Shown: piece by piece, positions 9,938-23,440 of the stretch
Numbering within the stretch: the stretch's first letter is position 1
Layout of the letters: every line of letters starts with the position of its first letter
NCBI GenBank assembly: GCA_963691655.1
Contig: CAVNUY010000030.1
Span: 186,001-250,000, forward strand
Origin: Toxonevra muliebris
Lineage: Eukaryota; Arthropoda; Insecta; Diptera; Pallopteridae
Length of the DNA: 64,000 bases
Direction: 5' to 3'
The notes under the pieces: generated by a model
The model's input: only the letters and a program-made list of their open reading frames with translations
The model's database searches: none
Told to the model about the DNA's origin: nothing
Program-made: the position numbers and the translations under genes

Positions 9938-12900
9938 AATTTCAATTTCGAATTTTAATTTCGAATTTTAATTTCGAATTTTAATTTCGAATTTTAATTT
10001 CGAATTTTAATTCCGAATTTTAATTCCGAATTTTAATTCCGAATTTTAATTCCGAATTTCAGTTTCGAATTTTAATTTCGAATTTTAATTTCGAATTTTA
10101 ATTTCGAATTTTAATTTCGAATTTTAATTTCGAATTTTAATTTCGAATTTTAATTTCGAATTTCAATTTCGAATTTCAATTTCGAATTTTAATTTCGATT
10201 TTTAATTCCGAATTTTAATTTCGAATTTTAATTCCGAATTTTAATTTCGAATTTTAGTTCCGAATTTTAATTTCGAATTTTAATTTCGAATTTCAATTTC
10301 GAATTTTAATTCCGAATTTTAATTTCGAATTTTAGTTCCGAATTTTAATTTCGAATTTTAATTTCGAATTTCAATTTCGAATTTTAATTTCGAATTTTAA
10401 TTCCGAATTTTAATTTCGAATTTTAATTCCGAATTTTAATTTCGAATTTCAATTTCGAATTTCAATTTCGAATTTTAATTTCGATTTTTAATTTCGAATT
10501 TTAATTCCGAATTTCAATTTCGAATTTTAATTCCGAATTTTAATTCCGAATTTTAATTCCGAATTTTAATTTCGAATTTTAATTCCGAATTTTAATTTCG
10601 AATTTTAGTTCCGAATTTTAATTTCGAATTTTAATTTCGAATTTCAATTTCGAATTTTAATTTCGAATTTTAATTTCGAATTTTAATTTCGAATTTTAAT
10701 TTCGAATTTTAATTTCGAATTTTAATTTCGAATTTTAATTCCGAATTTTAATTTCGAATTTTAATTCCGAATTTTAATTTCGAATTTTAATTTCGAATTT
10801 CAATTTCGAATTTTAATTTCGAATTTTGATTTCGAATTTTAATTTCGATTTTTAATTTCGAATTTTAATTCCGAATTTCAGTTTCGAATTTTAATTTCGA
10901 ATTTTAATTTCGAATTTTAATTTCGAATTTTAATTCCGAATTTTAATTCCGAATTTTAATTCCAAATTTTAATTTCGAATTTTAATTTCGAATTTCAATT
11001 TCGAATTTTATTTTCGAATTTTAATTCCGAATTTTAATTTCGAATTTTAATTTCGAATTTTAATTCCGAATTTTAATTCCGAATTTTAATTTCGAATTTT
11101 AATTCCGAATTTTAATTTCGAATTTTAATTTCGAATTTTAATTTCGAATTTCAATTTCGAATTTCAATTTCGAATTTTAATTTCGAATTTTAATTCCGAA
11201 TTTTAATTTCGAATTTTAATTTCGAATTTTAATTTCGAATTTTAATTTCGAATTTCAATTTCGAATTTTAATTTCGAATTTTAATTCCGAATTTTAATTT
11301 CGAATTTCAATTTCGAATTTTAATTCCGAATTTCAATTTCGAATTTCAATTTCGAATTTTAATTTCGAATTTTAATTCCGAATTTTAATTTCGAATTTTA
11401 ATTTCGAATTTTAATTTCGAATTTTAATTTCGAATTTCAATTTCGAATTTTAATTTCGAATTTCAATTTCGAATTTTAATTCCGAATTTTAATTCCGAAT
11501 TTTAATTTCGAATTTTAATTTCGAATTTAAATTTCGAATTTCAATTTCGAATTTTATTTTTGAATTTTAATTCCGAATTTTAATTTCGAATTTTAATTCC
11601 GAATTTTAATTTCGAATTTTAATTTCGAATTTTAATTTCGAATTTTAATTTCGAATTTTAATTTCGAATTTTAATTTCGAATTTCAATTTCGAATTTCAA
11701 TTTCGAATTTTAATTTCGAATTTTAATTCCGAATTTTAATTTCGAATTTTAATTTCGAATTTTAATTTCGAATTTTAATTTCGAATTTCAATTTCGAATT
11801 TTAATTCCGAATTTCAATTTCGAATTTTAATTCCGAATTTTAATTCCGAATTTTAATTTCGAATTTTAATTTCGAATTTAAATTTCGAATTTCAATTTCG
11901 AATTTTATTTTTGAATTTTAATTCCGAATTTTAATTTCGAATTTTAATTCCGAATTTTAATTCCGAATTTTAATTCCGAATTTTAATTCCGAATTTTAAT
12001 TTCGAATTTCAATTTCGAATTTTAATTTCGAATTTTAATTTCGAATTTCAATTTCGAATTTCAATTTCGAATTTTATTTTCGAATTTTAATTCCGAATTT
12101 TAATTTCGAATTTTAATTTCGAATTTTAATTCCGAATTTTAATTCCGAATTTTAATTCCGAATTTTAATTCCGAATTTTAATTTCGAATTTCAATTTCGA
12201 ATTTCAATTTCGAATTTCAATTTCGAATTTTAATTTCGAATTTTAATTCCGAATTTTAATTTCGAATTTTAATTCCGAATTTTAATTCCGAATTTTAATT
12301 TCGAATTTCAATTTCGAATTTTAATTTCGAATTTTAATTTCGAATTTTAATTTCGAATTTTAATTTCGAATTTCAATTTCGAATTTCAATTTCGAATTTT
12401 AATTCCGATTTTTAATTTCGAATTTTAATTCCGAATTTCAATTTCGAATTTTAATTCCGAATTTTAATTCCAAATTTCAATTTCGAATTTCAATTTCGAA
12501 TTTTAATTTTGAATTTTAATTCCGAATTTCAATTTCGAATTTTAATTTCGAATTTTAATTCCGAATTTTAATTCCGAATTTTAATTTCGAATTTCAATTT
12601 CGAATTTTAATTTCGAATTTTAATTTCGAATTTTAATTTCGAATTTCAATTTCGAATTTCAATTTCGAATTTTAATTCCGATTTTTAATTTCGAATTTTA
12701 ATTCCGAATTTCAATTTCGAATTTTAATTCCGAATTTTAATTCCAAATTTTAATTTCGAATTTTAATTCCGAATTTTAATTTCGAATTTTAATTCCGAAT
12801 TTTAATTTCGAATTTTAATTTCGAATTTCAATTTCGAATTTTAATTTCGAATTTTAATTCCGAATTTTAATTTCGAATTTTAATTCCGAATTTTAATTCC

Positions 12901-13057
12901 GAATTTTAATTCCAAATTTTAATTCCGAATTTTAATTTCGAATTTTAATTTCGAATTTCAATTTCGAATTTTAATTTCGAATTTTAATTCCGAATTTTAA
13001 TTTCGAATTTTAATTCCGAATTTTAATTCCGAATTTTAATTCCGAATTTTAATTCCA

Positions 13058-13083
13058 AATTTTAATTCAGAATTTTAATTCAG
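13058..13083 (-). repeat. CAG doublet, copy 2
   Basis: Same doublet as at 9748, offset 3310 bp, the same offset as between the 21-bp units at 9917 and 13227. About 9.3-9.9 kb and 12.6-13.2 kb are therefore also related. Confidence 0.92.
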
Positions 13084-13226
13084 AATTTTAATTTCGAATT
13101 TTAATTTCGAATTTCAATTTCGAATTTTATTTTCGAATTTTAATTCCGAATTTTAATTTCGAATTTTAATTCCGAATTTTAATTCCGAATTTTAATTCCG
13201 AATTTTAATTTCGAATTTTAATTCCG

Positions 13227-13247
13227 AATTTTAATTAATTAATTTCG
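13227..13247 (-). repeat. 21-bp expanded monomer with (AATT)3, copy 3
   Basis: Marks the start of the second copy of the 7.33-10.20 kb segment. It follows a CAG doublet as at 9917, so the duplication joined the end of one module to the start of the other at this unit. Confidence 0.92.
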
Positions 13248-13506
13248 AATTTCAATTTCGAATTTTAATTTCGAATTTTAATTTCGAATTTTAATTTCGA
13301 ATTTTAATTTCGAATTTTAATTTCGAATTTTAATTCCGAATTTTAATTCCGAATTTTAATTCCGAATTTTAATTTCCGAATTTTAATTTCGAATTTTAAT
13401 TTCGAATTTTAATTTCGAATTTTAATTCCGAATTTTAATTCCGAATTTTAATTCCAAATTTTAATTCCGAATTTTAATTTCGAATTTTAATTTCGAATTT
13501 TAATTC

Positions 13507-13519
13507 CGAAATTAAAATT
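13507..13519 (+). repeat. Single inverted monomer, copy 2
   Basis: Identical in context to the copy at 7588 (TTC before, CGAATG after), offset 5919 bp. Confidence 0.92.
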
Positions 13520-15666
13520 CGAATGTTAATTCCGAATTTTAATTTCGAATTTTAATTTCGAATTTTAATTCCGAAATTTAATTTCGAATTTTAATTTCGA
13601 ATTTTAATTCCGAATTTTAATTTCGAATTTTAATTCCGAATTTCAATTTCGAATTTTAATTCCGAATTTTAATTTCGAATTTTAGTTCCGAATTTTAATT
13701 TCGAATTTTAATTTCGAATTTCAATTTCGAATTTTAATTTCGAATTTTAATTTCGAATTTTAATTTCGAATTTTAATTTCGAATTTTAATTTCGAATTTT
13801 AATTTCGAATTTTAATTTCGAATTTTAATTTCGAATTTTAATTTCGAATTTCAATTTCGAATTTTAATTTCGAATTTCAATTTCGAATTTTATTTTCGAA
13901 TTTTAATTTCGAATTTTAATTCCGAATTTTAATTCCGAATTTTAATTCCGAATTTTAATTCCGAATTTTAATTTCGAATGTCAATTTCGAATTTTAATTT
14001 CGAATTTCAATTTCGAATTTTAATTTCGAATTTTAATTTCGAATTTTAATTTCGAATTTTAATTTCGAGTTTCAATTTCGAGTTTTAATTTCGAATTTTA
14101 ATTCCGATTTTTAATTTCGAATTTTAATTTCGAATTTTAATTTCGAATTTCAATTTCGAATTTTATTTTCGAATTTTAATTCCGATTTTTAATTTCGAAT
14201 TTTAATTTCGAATTTTAATTCCGAATTTTAATTCCGAATTTTAATTCCGAATTTTAATTTCGAATTTCAATTTCGAATTTTAATTTCGAATTTTAATTCC
14301 GAATTTTAATTTCGAATTTTAATTCCGAATTTTAATTTCGAATTTCAATTTCGAATTTCAATTTCGAATTTTAATTTCGAATTTTAATTTCGAATTTTAA
14401 TTCCGAATTTCAATTTCGAATTTTAATTCCGAATTTTAATTTCGAATTTTAGTTCCGAATTTTAATTTCGAATTTTAATTTCGAATTTCAATTTCGAATT
14501 TTAATTTCGAATTTTAATTTCGAATTTTAATTTCGAATTTTAATTTCGAATTTTAATTTCGAATTTTAATTTCGAATTTTAATTTCGAATTTTAATTCCG
14601 AATTTTAATTTCGAATTTTAATTCCGAATTTTAATTTCGAATTTTAATTTCGAATTTTAATTTCGAATTTTAATTCCGAATTTTAATTTCGAATTTTAAT
14701 TTCGAATTTTAATTTCGAATTTTAATTTCGAATTTCAATTTCGAATTTCAATTTCGAATTTTAATTCCGATTTTTAATTTCGAATTTTAATTCCGAATTT
14801 CAATTTCGAATTTTAATTCCGAATTTTAATTCCAAATTTCAATTTCGAATTTCAATTTCGAATTTTAATTTTGAATTTTAATTCCGAATTTCAATTTCGA
14901 ATTTTAATTTCGAATTTTAATTTCGAATTTTAATTTCAAATTTCAATTTCGAATTTCAATTTCGAATTTTGATTTCGAATTTTAATTTCGAATTTTAATT
15001 TCGAATTTTAATTCCGAATTTTAATTTCGAATTTTAATTCCGAATTTTAATTTCGAATTTTAATTCCGAATTTTAATTCCGAATTTTAATTTCGAATTTT
15101 AATTTCGAATTTTAATTTCGAATTTTAATTCCGAATTTTAATTTCGAATTTTAATTCCGAATTTTAATTTCGAATTTTAATTCCGAATTTTAATTCCGAA
15201 TTTTAATTTCGAATTTCAATTTCGAATTTTAATTTCGAATTTTAATTTCGAATTTTAATTTCGAATTTCAATTTCGAATTTCAATTTCGAATTTTAATTC
15301 CGATTTTTAATTTCGAATTTTAATTCCGAATTTCAATTTCGAATTTTAATTCCGAATTTTAATTCCAAATTTTAATTTCGAATTTTAATTCCGAATTTTA
15401 ATTTCGAATTTTAATTCCGAATTTTAATTTCGAATTTTAATTTCGAATTTCAATTTCGAATTTTAATTTCGAATTTTAATTCCGAATTTTAATTTCGAAT
15501 TTTAATTCCGAATTTTAATTCCGAATTTTAATTCCAAATTTTAATTCCGAATTTTAATTTCGAATTTTAATTTCGAATTTCAATTTCGAATTTTAATTTC
15601 GAATTTTAATTCCGAATTTTAATTTCGAATTTTAATTCCGAATTTTAATTCCGAATTTTAATTCCA

Positions 15667-15692
15667 AATTTTAATTCAGAATTTTAATTCAG
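15667..15692 (-). repeat. CAG doublet, copy 3
   Basis: Partner of the doublet at 9748 in the 5919-bp duplication. Confidence 0.92.
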
Positions 15693-15835
15693 AATTTTAA
15701 TTTCGAATTTTAATTTCGAATTTCAATTTCGAATTTTATTTTCGAATTTTAATTCCGAATTTTAATTTCGAATTTTAATTCCGAATTTTAATTCCGAATT
15801 TTAATTCCGAATTTTAATTTCGAATTTTTATTCCG

Positions 15836-15856
15836 AATTTTAATTAATTAATTTCG
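15836..15856 (-). repeat. 21-bp expanded monomer with (AATT)3, copy 4
   Basis: Partner of 9917 at offset 5919 and of 19926 at offset 4090. It sits where the two duplications overlap. Confidence 0.92.
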
Positions 15857-17026
15857 AATTTCAATTTCGAATTTTAATTTCGAATTTTAATTTCGAATTT
15901 TAATTTCGAATTTTAATTTCGAATTTTAATTCCGAATTTTAATTCCGAATTTTAATTCCGAATTTTAATTCCGAATTTCAGTTTCGAATTTTAATTTCGA
16001 ATTTTAATTTCGAATTTTAATTTCGAATTTTAATTTCGAATTTTAATTTCGAATTTTAATTTCGAATTTTAATTTCGAATTTCAATTTCGAATTTCAATT
16101 TCGAATTTTAATTTCGATTTTTAATTTCAAATTTTAATTCCGAATTTCAATTTCGAATTTTAATTCCGAATATTTATTCCGAATTTTAATTTCGAATTTT
16201 AATTCCGAATTTTAATTCCGAATTTTAATTTCGAATTTTAATTCCGAATTTTAATTTCGAATTTTAATTCCGAATTTTAATTTCGAATTTTAGTTCCGAA
16301 TTTTAATTTCGAATTTTAATTTCGAATTTCAATTTCGAATTTTAATTTCGAATTTTAATTCCGAATTTTAATTTCGAATTTTAATTCCGAATTTTAATTT
16401 CGAATTTCAATTTCGAATTTCAATTTCGAATTTTAATTTCGATTTTTAATTTCGAATTTTAATTCCGAATTTCAATTTCGAATTTTAATTCCGAATTTTA
16501 ATTCCGAATTTTAATTTCGAATTTTAATTCCGAATTTTAATTTCGAATTTTAGTTCCGAATTTTAATTTCGAATTTTAATTTCGAATTTCAATTTCGAAT
16601 TTTAATTTCGAATTTTAATTTCGAATTTTAATTTCGAATTTTAATTTCGAATTTTAATTTCGAATTTTAATTTCGAATTTTAATTTCGAATTTTAATTCC
16701 GAATTTTAATTTCGAATTTTAATTCCGAATTTTAATTTCGAATTTTAATTTCGAATTTCAATTTCGAATTTTAATTTCGAATTTTGATTTCGAATTTTAA
16801 TTTCGATTTTTAATTTCGAATTTTAATTCCGAATTTCAATTTCGAATTTTAATTCCGAATATTTATTCCGAATTTTAATTTCGAATTTTAATTCCGAATT
16901 TTAATTTCGAATTTTAATTCCGAATGTTAATTTCGAATTTTAATTCCGAATTTCAATTTCGAATTTTAATTCCGAATTTTAATTCCGAATTTTAATTCCG
17001 AATTTTAATTCCGAATTTCAATTTCG

Positions 17027-17195
17027 AATTTTAATTCCGAATTTTAATTCCGAATTTTAATTCCGAATTTTAATTCCGAATTTTAATTCCGAATTTTAAT
17101 TCCGAATTTTAATTCCGAATTTTAATTCCGAATTTTAATTCCGAATTTTAATTCCGAATTTTAATTCCGAATTTTAATTCCGAATTTTAATTCCG
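17027..17195 (-). repeat. Pure run of 13 A3G monomers
   Basis: Thirteen consecutive AATTTTAATTCCG units have no other variant among them. The equivalent run has 13 units at 21130-21298, 14 at 62953-63134, and 12 in the flipped islands at 57452-57607 and 60813-60968. Copy number changing by single units in a homogeneous run is the expected signature of local slippage or unequal exchange. Confidence 0.92.
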
Positions 17196-19756
17196 AATTT
17201 TAATTTCGAATTTTAATTTCGAATTTCAATTTCGAATTTTAATTTCGAATTTCAATTTCGAATTTTAATTCCGAATTTTAATTCCGAATTTTAATTCCAA
17301 ATTTTAATTCCGAATTTTAATTTCGAATTTTAATTTCGAATTTCAATTTCGAATTTTATTTTCCAATTTTAATTCCGAATTTTAATTTCGAATTTTAATT
17401 CCGAATTTTAATTCCGAATTTTAATTCCGAATTTTAATTCCGAATTTTAATTCCGAATTTTAATTTCGAATTTTAATTTCGAATTTCAATTTCGAATTTT
17501 AATTCCGAATTTTAATTTCGAATTTTAATTCCGAATTTTAATTTCGAATTTCAATTTCGAATTTTAATTTCGAATTTTAATTTCGAATTTTAATTTCGAA
17601 TTTCAATTTCGAATTTTAATTTCGAATTTTAATTCCGAATTTTAATTTCGAATTTTAATTTCAAATTTTAATTCCGAATTTTAATTTCGAATTTTAATTC
17701 CGAATTTTAATTTCGAATTTCAATTTCGAAATTTAATTTCGAATTTTAATTCCGAATTTTAATTTCGAATTTTCATTTCGAATTTTAATTTCGAATTTTA
17801 ATTTCGAATTTTAATTCCGAATTTTAATTTCGAATTTCAATTTCGAATTTCAATTTCGAATTTTAATTTCGAATTTTAATTTCGAATTTTAATTCCGAAT
17901 TTTAATTCCGAATTTTAATTTCGAATCTTAATTTCGAATTTCAATTTCGAATTTTAATTCCGAATTTTAATTTCGAATTTTAATTTCGAATTTTAATTTC
18001 GAATTTCAATTTCGAATTTTAATTTCGAATTTTAATTTCGAATTTTAATTCCGAATTTTAATTTCGAATTTCAATTTCGAATTTCAATTTCGAATTTTAA
18101 TTTCGATTTTTAATTTCGAATTTTAATTCCGAATTTCAATTTCGAATTTTAATTCCGAATTTTAATTCCGAATTTTAATTTCGAATTTTAATTCCGAATT
18201 TTAATTTCGAATTTTAATTTCGAATTTTAATTCCGAATTTTAATTCGAAATTTTAATTCCGAATTTTAATTTCGAGTTTTAATTTCGAATTTCAATTTCG
18301 AATTTTAATTTCGAATTTTAATTCCGAATTTTAATTTCGAATTTCTATTTCGAATTTTAATTTCGAATTTTAATTCCGAATTTTAATTTCGAATTTTAAT
18401 TCCGAATTTTAATTTCGAATTTTAATTCCGAATTTTAATTTCGAATTTTAATTTCGAATTTTAATTTCGAATTTTAATTTCGAATTTTAATTTCGAATTT
18501 CAATTTCGAATTTCAATTTCGAATTTTAATTCCGAATTTTAATTTCGAATTTTAGTTCCGAATTTTAATTTCGAATTTTAATTCCGAATTTTAATTTCGA
18601 ATTTTAATTCCGACTTTTAATTTCGAATTTTAATTCCGAATTTTAATTCCGAATTTTAATTCCAAATTTTAATTCCGAATTTTAATTCCGAATTTTAATT
18701 ACGAATTTTAATTACGAATTTTAATTTCGAATTTTAATTTCGAATTTTAATTTCGAATTTCAATTTCGAATTTCAATTTCGAATTTTATTTTCGAATTTT
18801 AATTCCGAATTTTAATTTCGAATTTTAATTCCGAATTTTAATTCCGAATTTTAATTTCGAATTTTAATTTCGAATTTCAATTTCGAATTTTAATTCCGAA
18901 GTTTAATTTCGAATTTCAATTTCGAATTTTAATTTCGAATTTTAATTCCGAATTTTAATTTCGAATTTTAATTCCGAATTTTAATTTCGAATTTTAATTC
19001 CGAATTTTAATTTCGAATTTTAATTTCGAATTTTAATTTCGAATTTAAATTTCGAATTTTAATTTCGAATTATAATTTCGAATTTCAATTTCGAATTTTA
19101 ATTCCGAATTTTAATTTCGAATTTCAATTTCGAATTTTAATTTCGAATTTCAATTCCGAATGTCAATTTCGAATTTTAATTTCGAATTTCAATTTCGAAT
19201 TTTAATTTCGAATTTTAATTCCGAATTTTAATTTCGAATTTTAATTCCGAATTTTAATTTCGAATTTTAATTCCGACTTTTAATTTCGAATTTTAATTCC
19301 GAATTTTAATTCCGAATTTTAATTTCGAATTTTAATTCCGAATTTTAATTCCGAATTTTAATTCCAAATTTTAATTCCGAATTTTGATTCCGATTTTTAA
19401 TTTCGAATTTTAATTCCGAATTTCAATTTCGAATTTTAATTCCGAATTTTAATTCCAAATTTTAATTTCGAATTTTAATTCCGAATTTTAATTTCGAATT
19501 TTAATTCCGAATTTTAATTTCGAATTTTAATTTCGAATTTCAATTTCGAATTTTAATTTCGAATTTTAATTCCGAATTTTAATTTCGAATTTTAATTCCG
19601 AATTTTAATTCCGAATTTTAATTCCAAATTTTAATTCCGAATTTTAATTTCGAATTTTAATTTCGAATTTCAATTTCGAATTTTAATTTCGAATTTTAAT
19701 TCCGAATTTTAATTTCGAATTTTAATTCCGAATTTTAATTCCGAATTTTAATTCCA

Positions 19757-19782
19757 AATTTTAATTCAGAATTTTAATTCAG
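19757..19782 (-). repeat. CAG doublet, copy 4
   Basis: Partner of the doublet at 15667, offset 4090 bp. Confidence 0.92.
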
Positions 19783-19925
19783 AATTTTAATTTCGAATTT
19801 TAATTTCGAATTTCAATTTCGAATTTTATTTTCGAATTTTAATTCCGAATTTTAATTTCGAATTTTAATTCCGAATTTTAATTCCGAATTTTAATTCCGA
19901 ATTTTAATTTCGAATTTTAATTCCG

Positions 19926-19946
19926 AATTTTAATTAATTAATTTCG
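19926..19946 (-). repeat. 21-bp expanded monomer with (AATT)3, copy 5
   Basis: This is the last copy in the window. None of the later CAG doublets (33430 onward) is followed by a 21-bp unit, so the modules at 33-54 kb derive from a different branch or lost it. Confidence 0.92.
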
Positions 19947-21129
19947 AATTTCAATTTCGAATTTTAATTTCGAATTTTAATTTCGAATTTTAATTTCGAA
20001 TTTTAATTTCGAATTTCAATTCCGAATTTTAATTCCGAATTTTAATTCCGAATTTTAATTCCGAATTTCAGTTTCGAATTTTAATTTCGAATTTTAATTT
20101 CGAATTTTAATTTCGAATTTTAATTTCGAATTTTAATTTCGAATTTTAATTTCGAATTTTAATTTCGAATTTTAATTTCGAATTTCAATTTCGAATTTCA
20201 ATTTCGAATTTTAATTTCGATTTTTAATTTCAAATTTTAATTCCGAATTTCAATTTCGAATTTTAATTCCGAATATTTATTCCGAATTTTAATTTCGAAT
20301 TTTAATTCCGAATTTTAATTCCGAATTTTAATTTCGAATTTTAATTCCGAATTTTAATTTCGAATTTTAATTCCGAATTTTAATTTCGAATTTTAGTTCC
20401 GAATTTTAATTTCGAATTTTAATTTCGAATTTCAATTTCGAATTTTAATTTCGAATTTTAATTCCGAATTTTAATTTCGAATTTTAATTCCGAATTTTAA
20501 TTTCGAATTTCAATTTCGAATTTCAATTTCGAATTTTAATTTCGATTTTTAATTTCGAATTTTAATTCCGAATTTCAATTTCGAATTTTAATTCCGAATT
20601 TTAATTCCGAATTTTAATTTCGAATTTTAATTCCGAATTTTAATTTCGAATTTTAGTTCCGAATTTTAATTTCGAATTTTAATTTCGAATTTCAATTTCG
20701 AATTTTAATTTCGAATTTTAATTTCGAATTTTAATTTCGAATTTTAATTTCGAATTTTAATTCCGAATTTTAATTTCGAATTTTAATTTCGAATTTTAAT
20801 TCCGAATTTTAATTTCGAATTTTAATTCCGAATTTTAATTTCGAATTTTAATTTCGAATTTCAATTTCGAATTTTAATTTCGAATTTTGATTTCGAATTT
20901 TAATTTCGATTTTTAATTTCGAATTTTAATTCCGAATTTCAATTTCGAATTTTAATTCCGAATATTTATTCCGAATTTTAATTTCGAATTTTAATTCCGA
21001 ATTTTAATTTCGAATTTTAATTCCGAATGTTAATTTCGAATTTTAATTCCGAATTTCAATTTCGAATTTTAATTCCGAATTTTAATTCCGAATTTTAATT
21101 CCGAATTTTAATTCCGAATTTCAATTTCG

Positions 21130-21298
21130 AATTTTAATTCCGAATTTTAATTCCGAATTTTAATTCCGAATTTTAATTCCGAATTTTAATTCCGAATTTT
21201 AATTCCGAATTTTAATTCCGAATTTTAATTCCGAATTTTAATTCCGAATTTTAATTCCGAATTTTAATTCCGAATTTTAATTCCGAATTTTAATTCCG
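21130..21298 (-). repeat. Pure run of 13 A3G monomers, second copy
   Basis: Partner of the run at 17027. It is followed by three canonical-type reverse units, A8G, T6A and the TTTTCCAATTTT unit at about 21461. Reverse-complementing this neighbourhood reproduces the order of the flipped island at 57277, apart from one run unit fewer there. Confidence 0.9.
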
Positions 21299-23440
21299 AA
21301 TTTTAATTTCGAATTTTAATTTCGAATTTCAATTTCGAATTTTAATTTCGAATTTTAATTTCGAATTTTAATTCCGAATTTTAATTCCGAATTTTAATTC
21401 CAAATTTTAATTCCGAATTTTAATTTCGAATTTTAATTTCGAATTTCAATTTCGAATTTTATTTTCCAATTTTAATTCCGAATTTTAATTTCGAATTTTA
21501 ATTCCGAATTTTAATTCCGAATTTTAATTCCGAATTTTAATTCCGAATTTTAATTCCGAATTTTAATTTCGAATTTTAATTTCGAATTTCAATTTCGAAT
21601 TTTAATTCCGAATTTTAATTTCGAATTTTAATTCCGAATTTTAATTTCGAATTTCAATTTCGAATTTTAATTTCGAATTTTAATTTCGAATTTTAATTTC
21701 GAATTTCAATTTCGAATTTTAATTTCGAATTTTAATTCCGAATTTTAATTTCGAATTTTAATTTCAAATTTTAATTCCGAATTTTAATTTCGAATTTTAA
21801 TTCCGAATTTTAATTTCGAATTTCAATTTCGAAATTTAATTTCGAATTTTAATTCCGAATTTTAATTTCGAATTTTAATTTCGAATTTTAATTTCGAATT
21901 TTAATTTCGAATTTTAATTCCGAATTTTAATTTCGAATTTCAATTTCGAATTTCAATTTCGAATTTTAATTTCGAATTTTAATTTCGAATTTTAATTCCG
22001 AATTTTAATTCCGAATTTTAATTTCGAATCTTAATTTCGAATTTCAATTTCGAATTTTAATTCCGAATTTTAATTTCGAATTTTAATTTCGAATTTTAAT
22101 TTCGAATTTCAATTTCGAATTTTAATTTCGAATTTTAATTTCGAATTTTAATTCCGAATTTTAATTTCGAATTTCAATTTCGAATTTCAATTTCGAATTT
22201 TAATTTCGATTTTTAATTTCGAATTTTAATTCCGAATTTCAATTTCGAATTTTAATTCCGAATTTTAATTCCGAATTTTAATTTCGAATTTTAATTCCGA
22301 ATTTTAATTTCGAATTTTAATTTCGAATTTTAATTCCGAATTTTAATTCGAAATTTTAATTCCGAATTTTAATTTCGAGTTTTAATTTCGAATTTCAATT
22401 TCGAATTTTAATTTCGAATTTTAATTCCGAATTTTAATTTCGAATTTCTATTTCGAATTTTAATTTCGAATTTTAATTCCGAATTTTAATTTCGAATTTT
22501 AATTCCGAATTTTAATTTCGAATTTTAATTCCGAATTTTAATTTCGAATTTTAATTTCGAATTTTAATTTCGAATTTTAATTTCGAATTTTAATTTCGAA
22601 TTTCAATTTCGAATTTCAATTTCGAATTTTAATTCCGAATTTTAATTTCGAATTTTAGTTCCGAATTTTAATTTCGAATTTTAATTCCGAATTTTAATTT
22701 CGAATTTTAATTCCGACTTTTAATTTCGAATTTTAATTCCGAATTTTAATTCCGAATTTTAATTCCAAATTTTAATTCCGAATTTTAATTCCGAATTTTA
22801 ATTACGAATTTTAATTACGAATTTTAATTTCGAATTTTAATTTCGAATTTTAATTTCGAATTTCAATTTCGAATTTCAATTTCGAATTTTAATTCCGAAT
22901 TTTAATTTCGAATTTTAATTCCGAATTTTAATTCCGAATTTTAATTTCGAATTTTAATTTCGAATTTCAATTTCGAATTTTAATTCCGAAGTTTAATTTC
23001 GAATTTCAATTTCGAATTTTAATTTCGAATTTTAATTCCGAATTTTAATTTCGAATTTTAATTCCGAATTTTAATTTCGAATTTTAATTCCGAATTTTAA
23101 TTTCGAATTTTAATTTCGAATTTTAATTTCGAATTTAAATTTCGAATTTTAATTTCGAATTATAATTTCGAATTTCAATTTCGAATTTTAATTCCGAATT
23201 TTAATTTCGAATTTCAATTTCGAATTTTAATTTCGAATTTCAATTCCGAATGTCAATTTCGAATTTTAATTTCGAATTTCAATTTCGAATTTTAATTTCG
23301 AATTTTAATTCCGAATTTTAATTTCGAATTTTAATTCCGAATTTTAATTTCGAATTTTAATTCCGACTTTTAATTTCGAATTTTAATTCCGAATTTTAAT
23401 TCCGAATTTTAATTCCAAATTTTAATTCCGAATTTTAATT

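Larger units (their letters stand above)
7331..10200 (-). repeat. 2.9-kb segment, duplicated at 13.24 kb
   Basis: Landmarks in this segment recur at a constant offset of 5919 bp: the single inverted monomer (7588 and 13507), the CGAGTTTCAATTTCGAG pair (8147 and 14066), the TTTTGAATTTT unit (8951 and 14870), the CAG doublet (9758 and 15677, position of the first CAG) and the 21-bp unit (9917 and 15836). The first 21-bp unit is offset by 5906, one monomer less. The copies diverge after about 10.20 and 16.12 kb. The intervening 10.2-13.2 kb is ordinary array with the same vocabulary. Confidence 0.9.
13240..16120 (-). repeat. Second copy of the 7.33-10.20 kb segment
   Basis: This segment is collinear with 7.33-10.20 kb at an offset of 5919 bp through all the landmarks listed there. 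Small differences are visible. For example, the unit before the 21-bp landmark at 15836 reads TTTTTATTCCG here, whereas the 9.9 kb copy has the normal TTTTAATTCCG. Confidence 0.9.
15836..19925 (-). repeat. 4.09-kb tandem duplication, copy A
   Basis: Landmarks repeat about 4.09 kb downstream: the 21-bp unit (15836 and 19926), two GAATATTTATTCCG units (16171 and 20274; 16860 and 20963, both offset 4103), the pure A3G run (17027 and 21130), the GAATCTTAA unit (17933 and 22026) and a TATAATTTCG unit (19071 and 23161, offset 4090). The one-monomer drift of the offset inside the unit shows small indels since duplication. Homology appears to begin earlier, near 15.3 kb, and to end near 19.35 kb, so the true unit is about 15.3-19.4 kb. 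Confidence 0.9.
19926..23440 (-). repeat. 4.09-kb tandem duplication, copy B
   Basis: Collinear with copy A through the landmarks given there, until about 23.44 kb, where copy A continues into a TTTTGATTCCGATTTTT context and this copy continues with TTCCAAATTTT units. The block 20.8-21.5 kb within it is the closest reverse-orientation match to the flipped islands at 57.3 and 60.6 kb. Confidence 0.9.
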
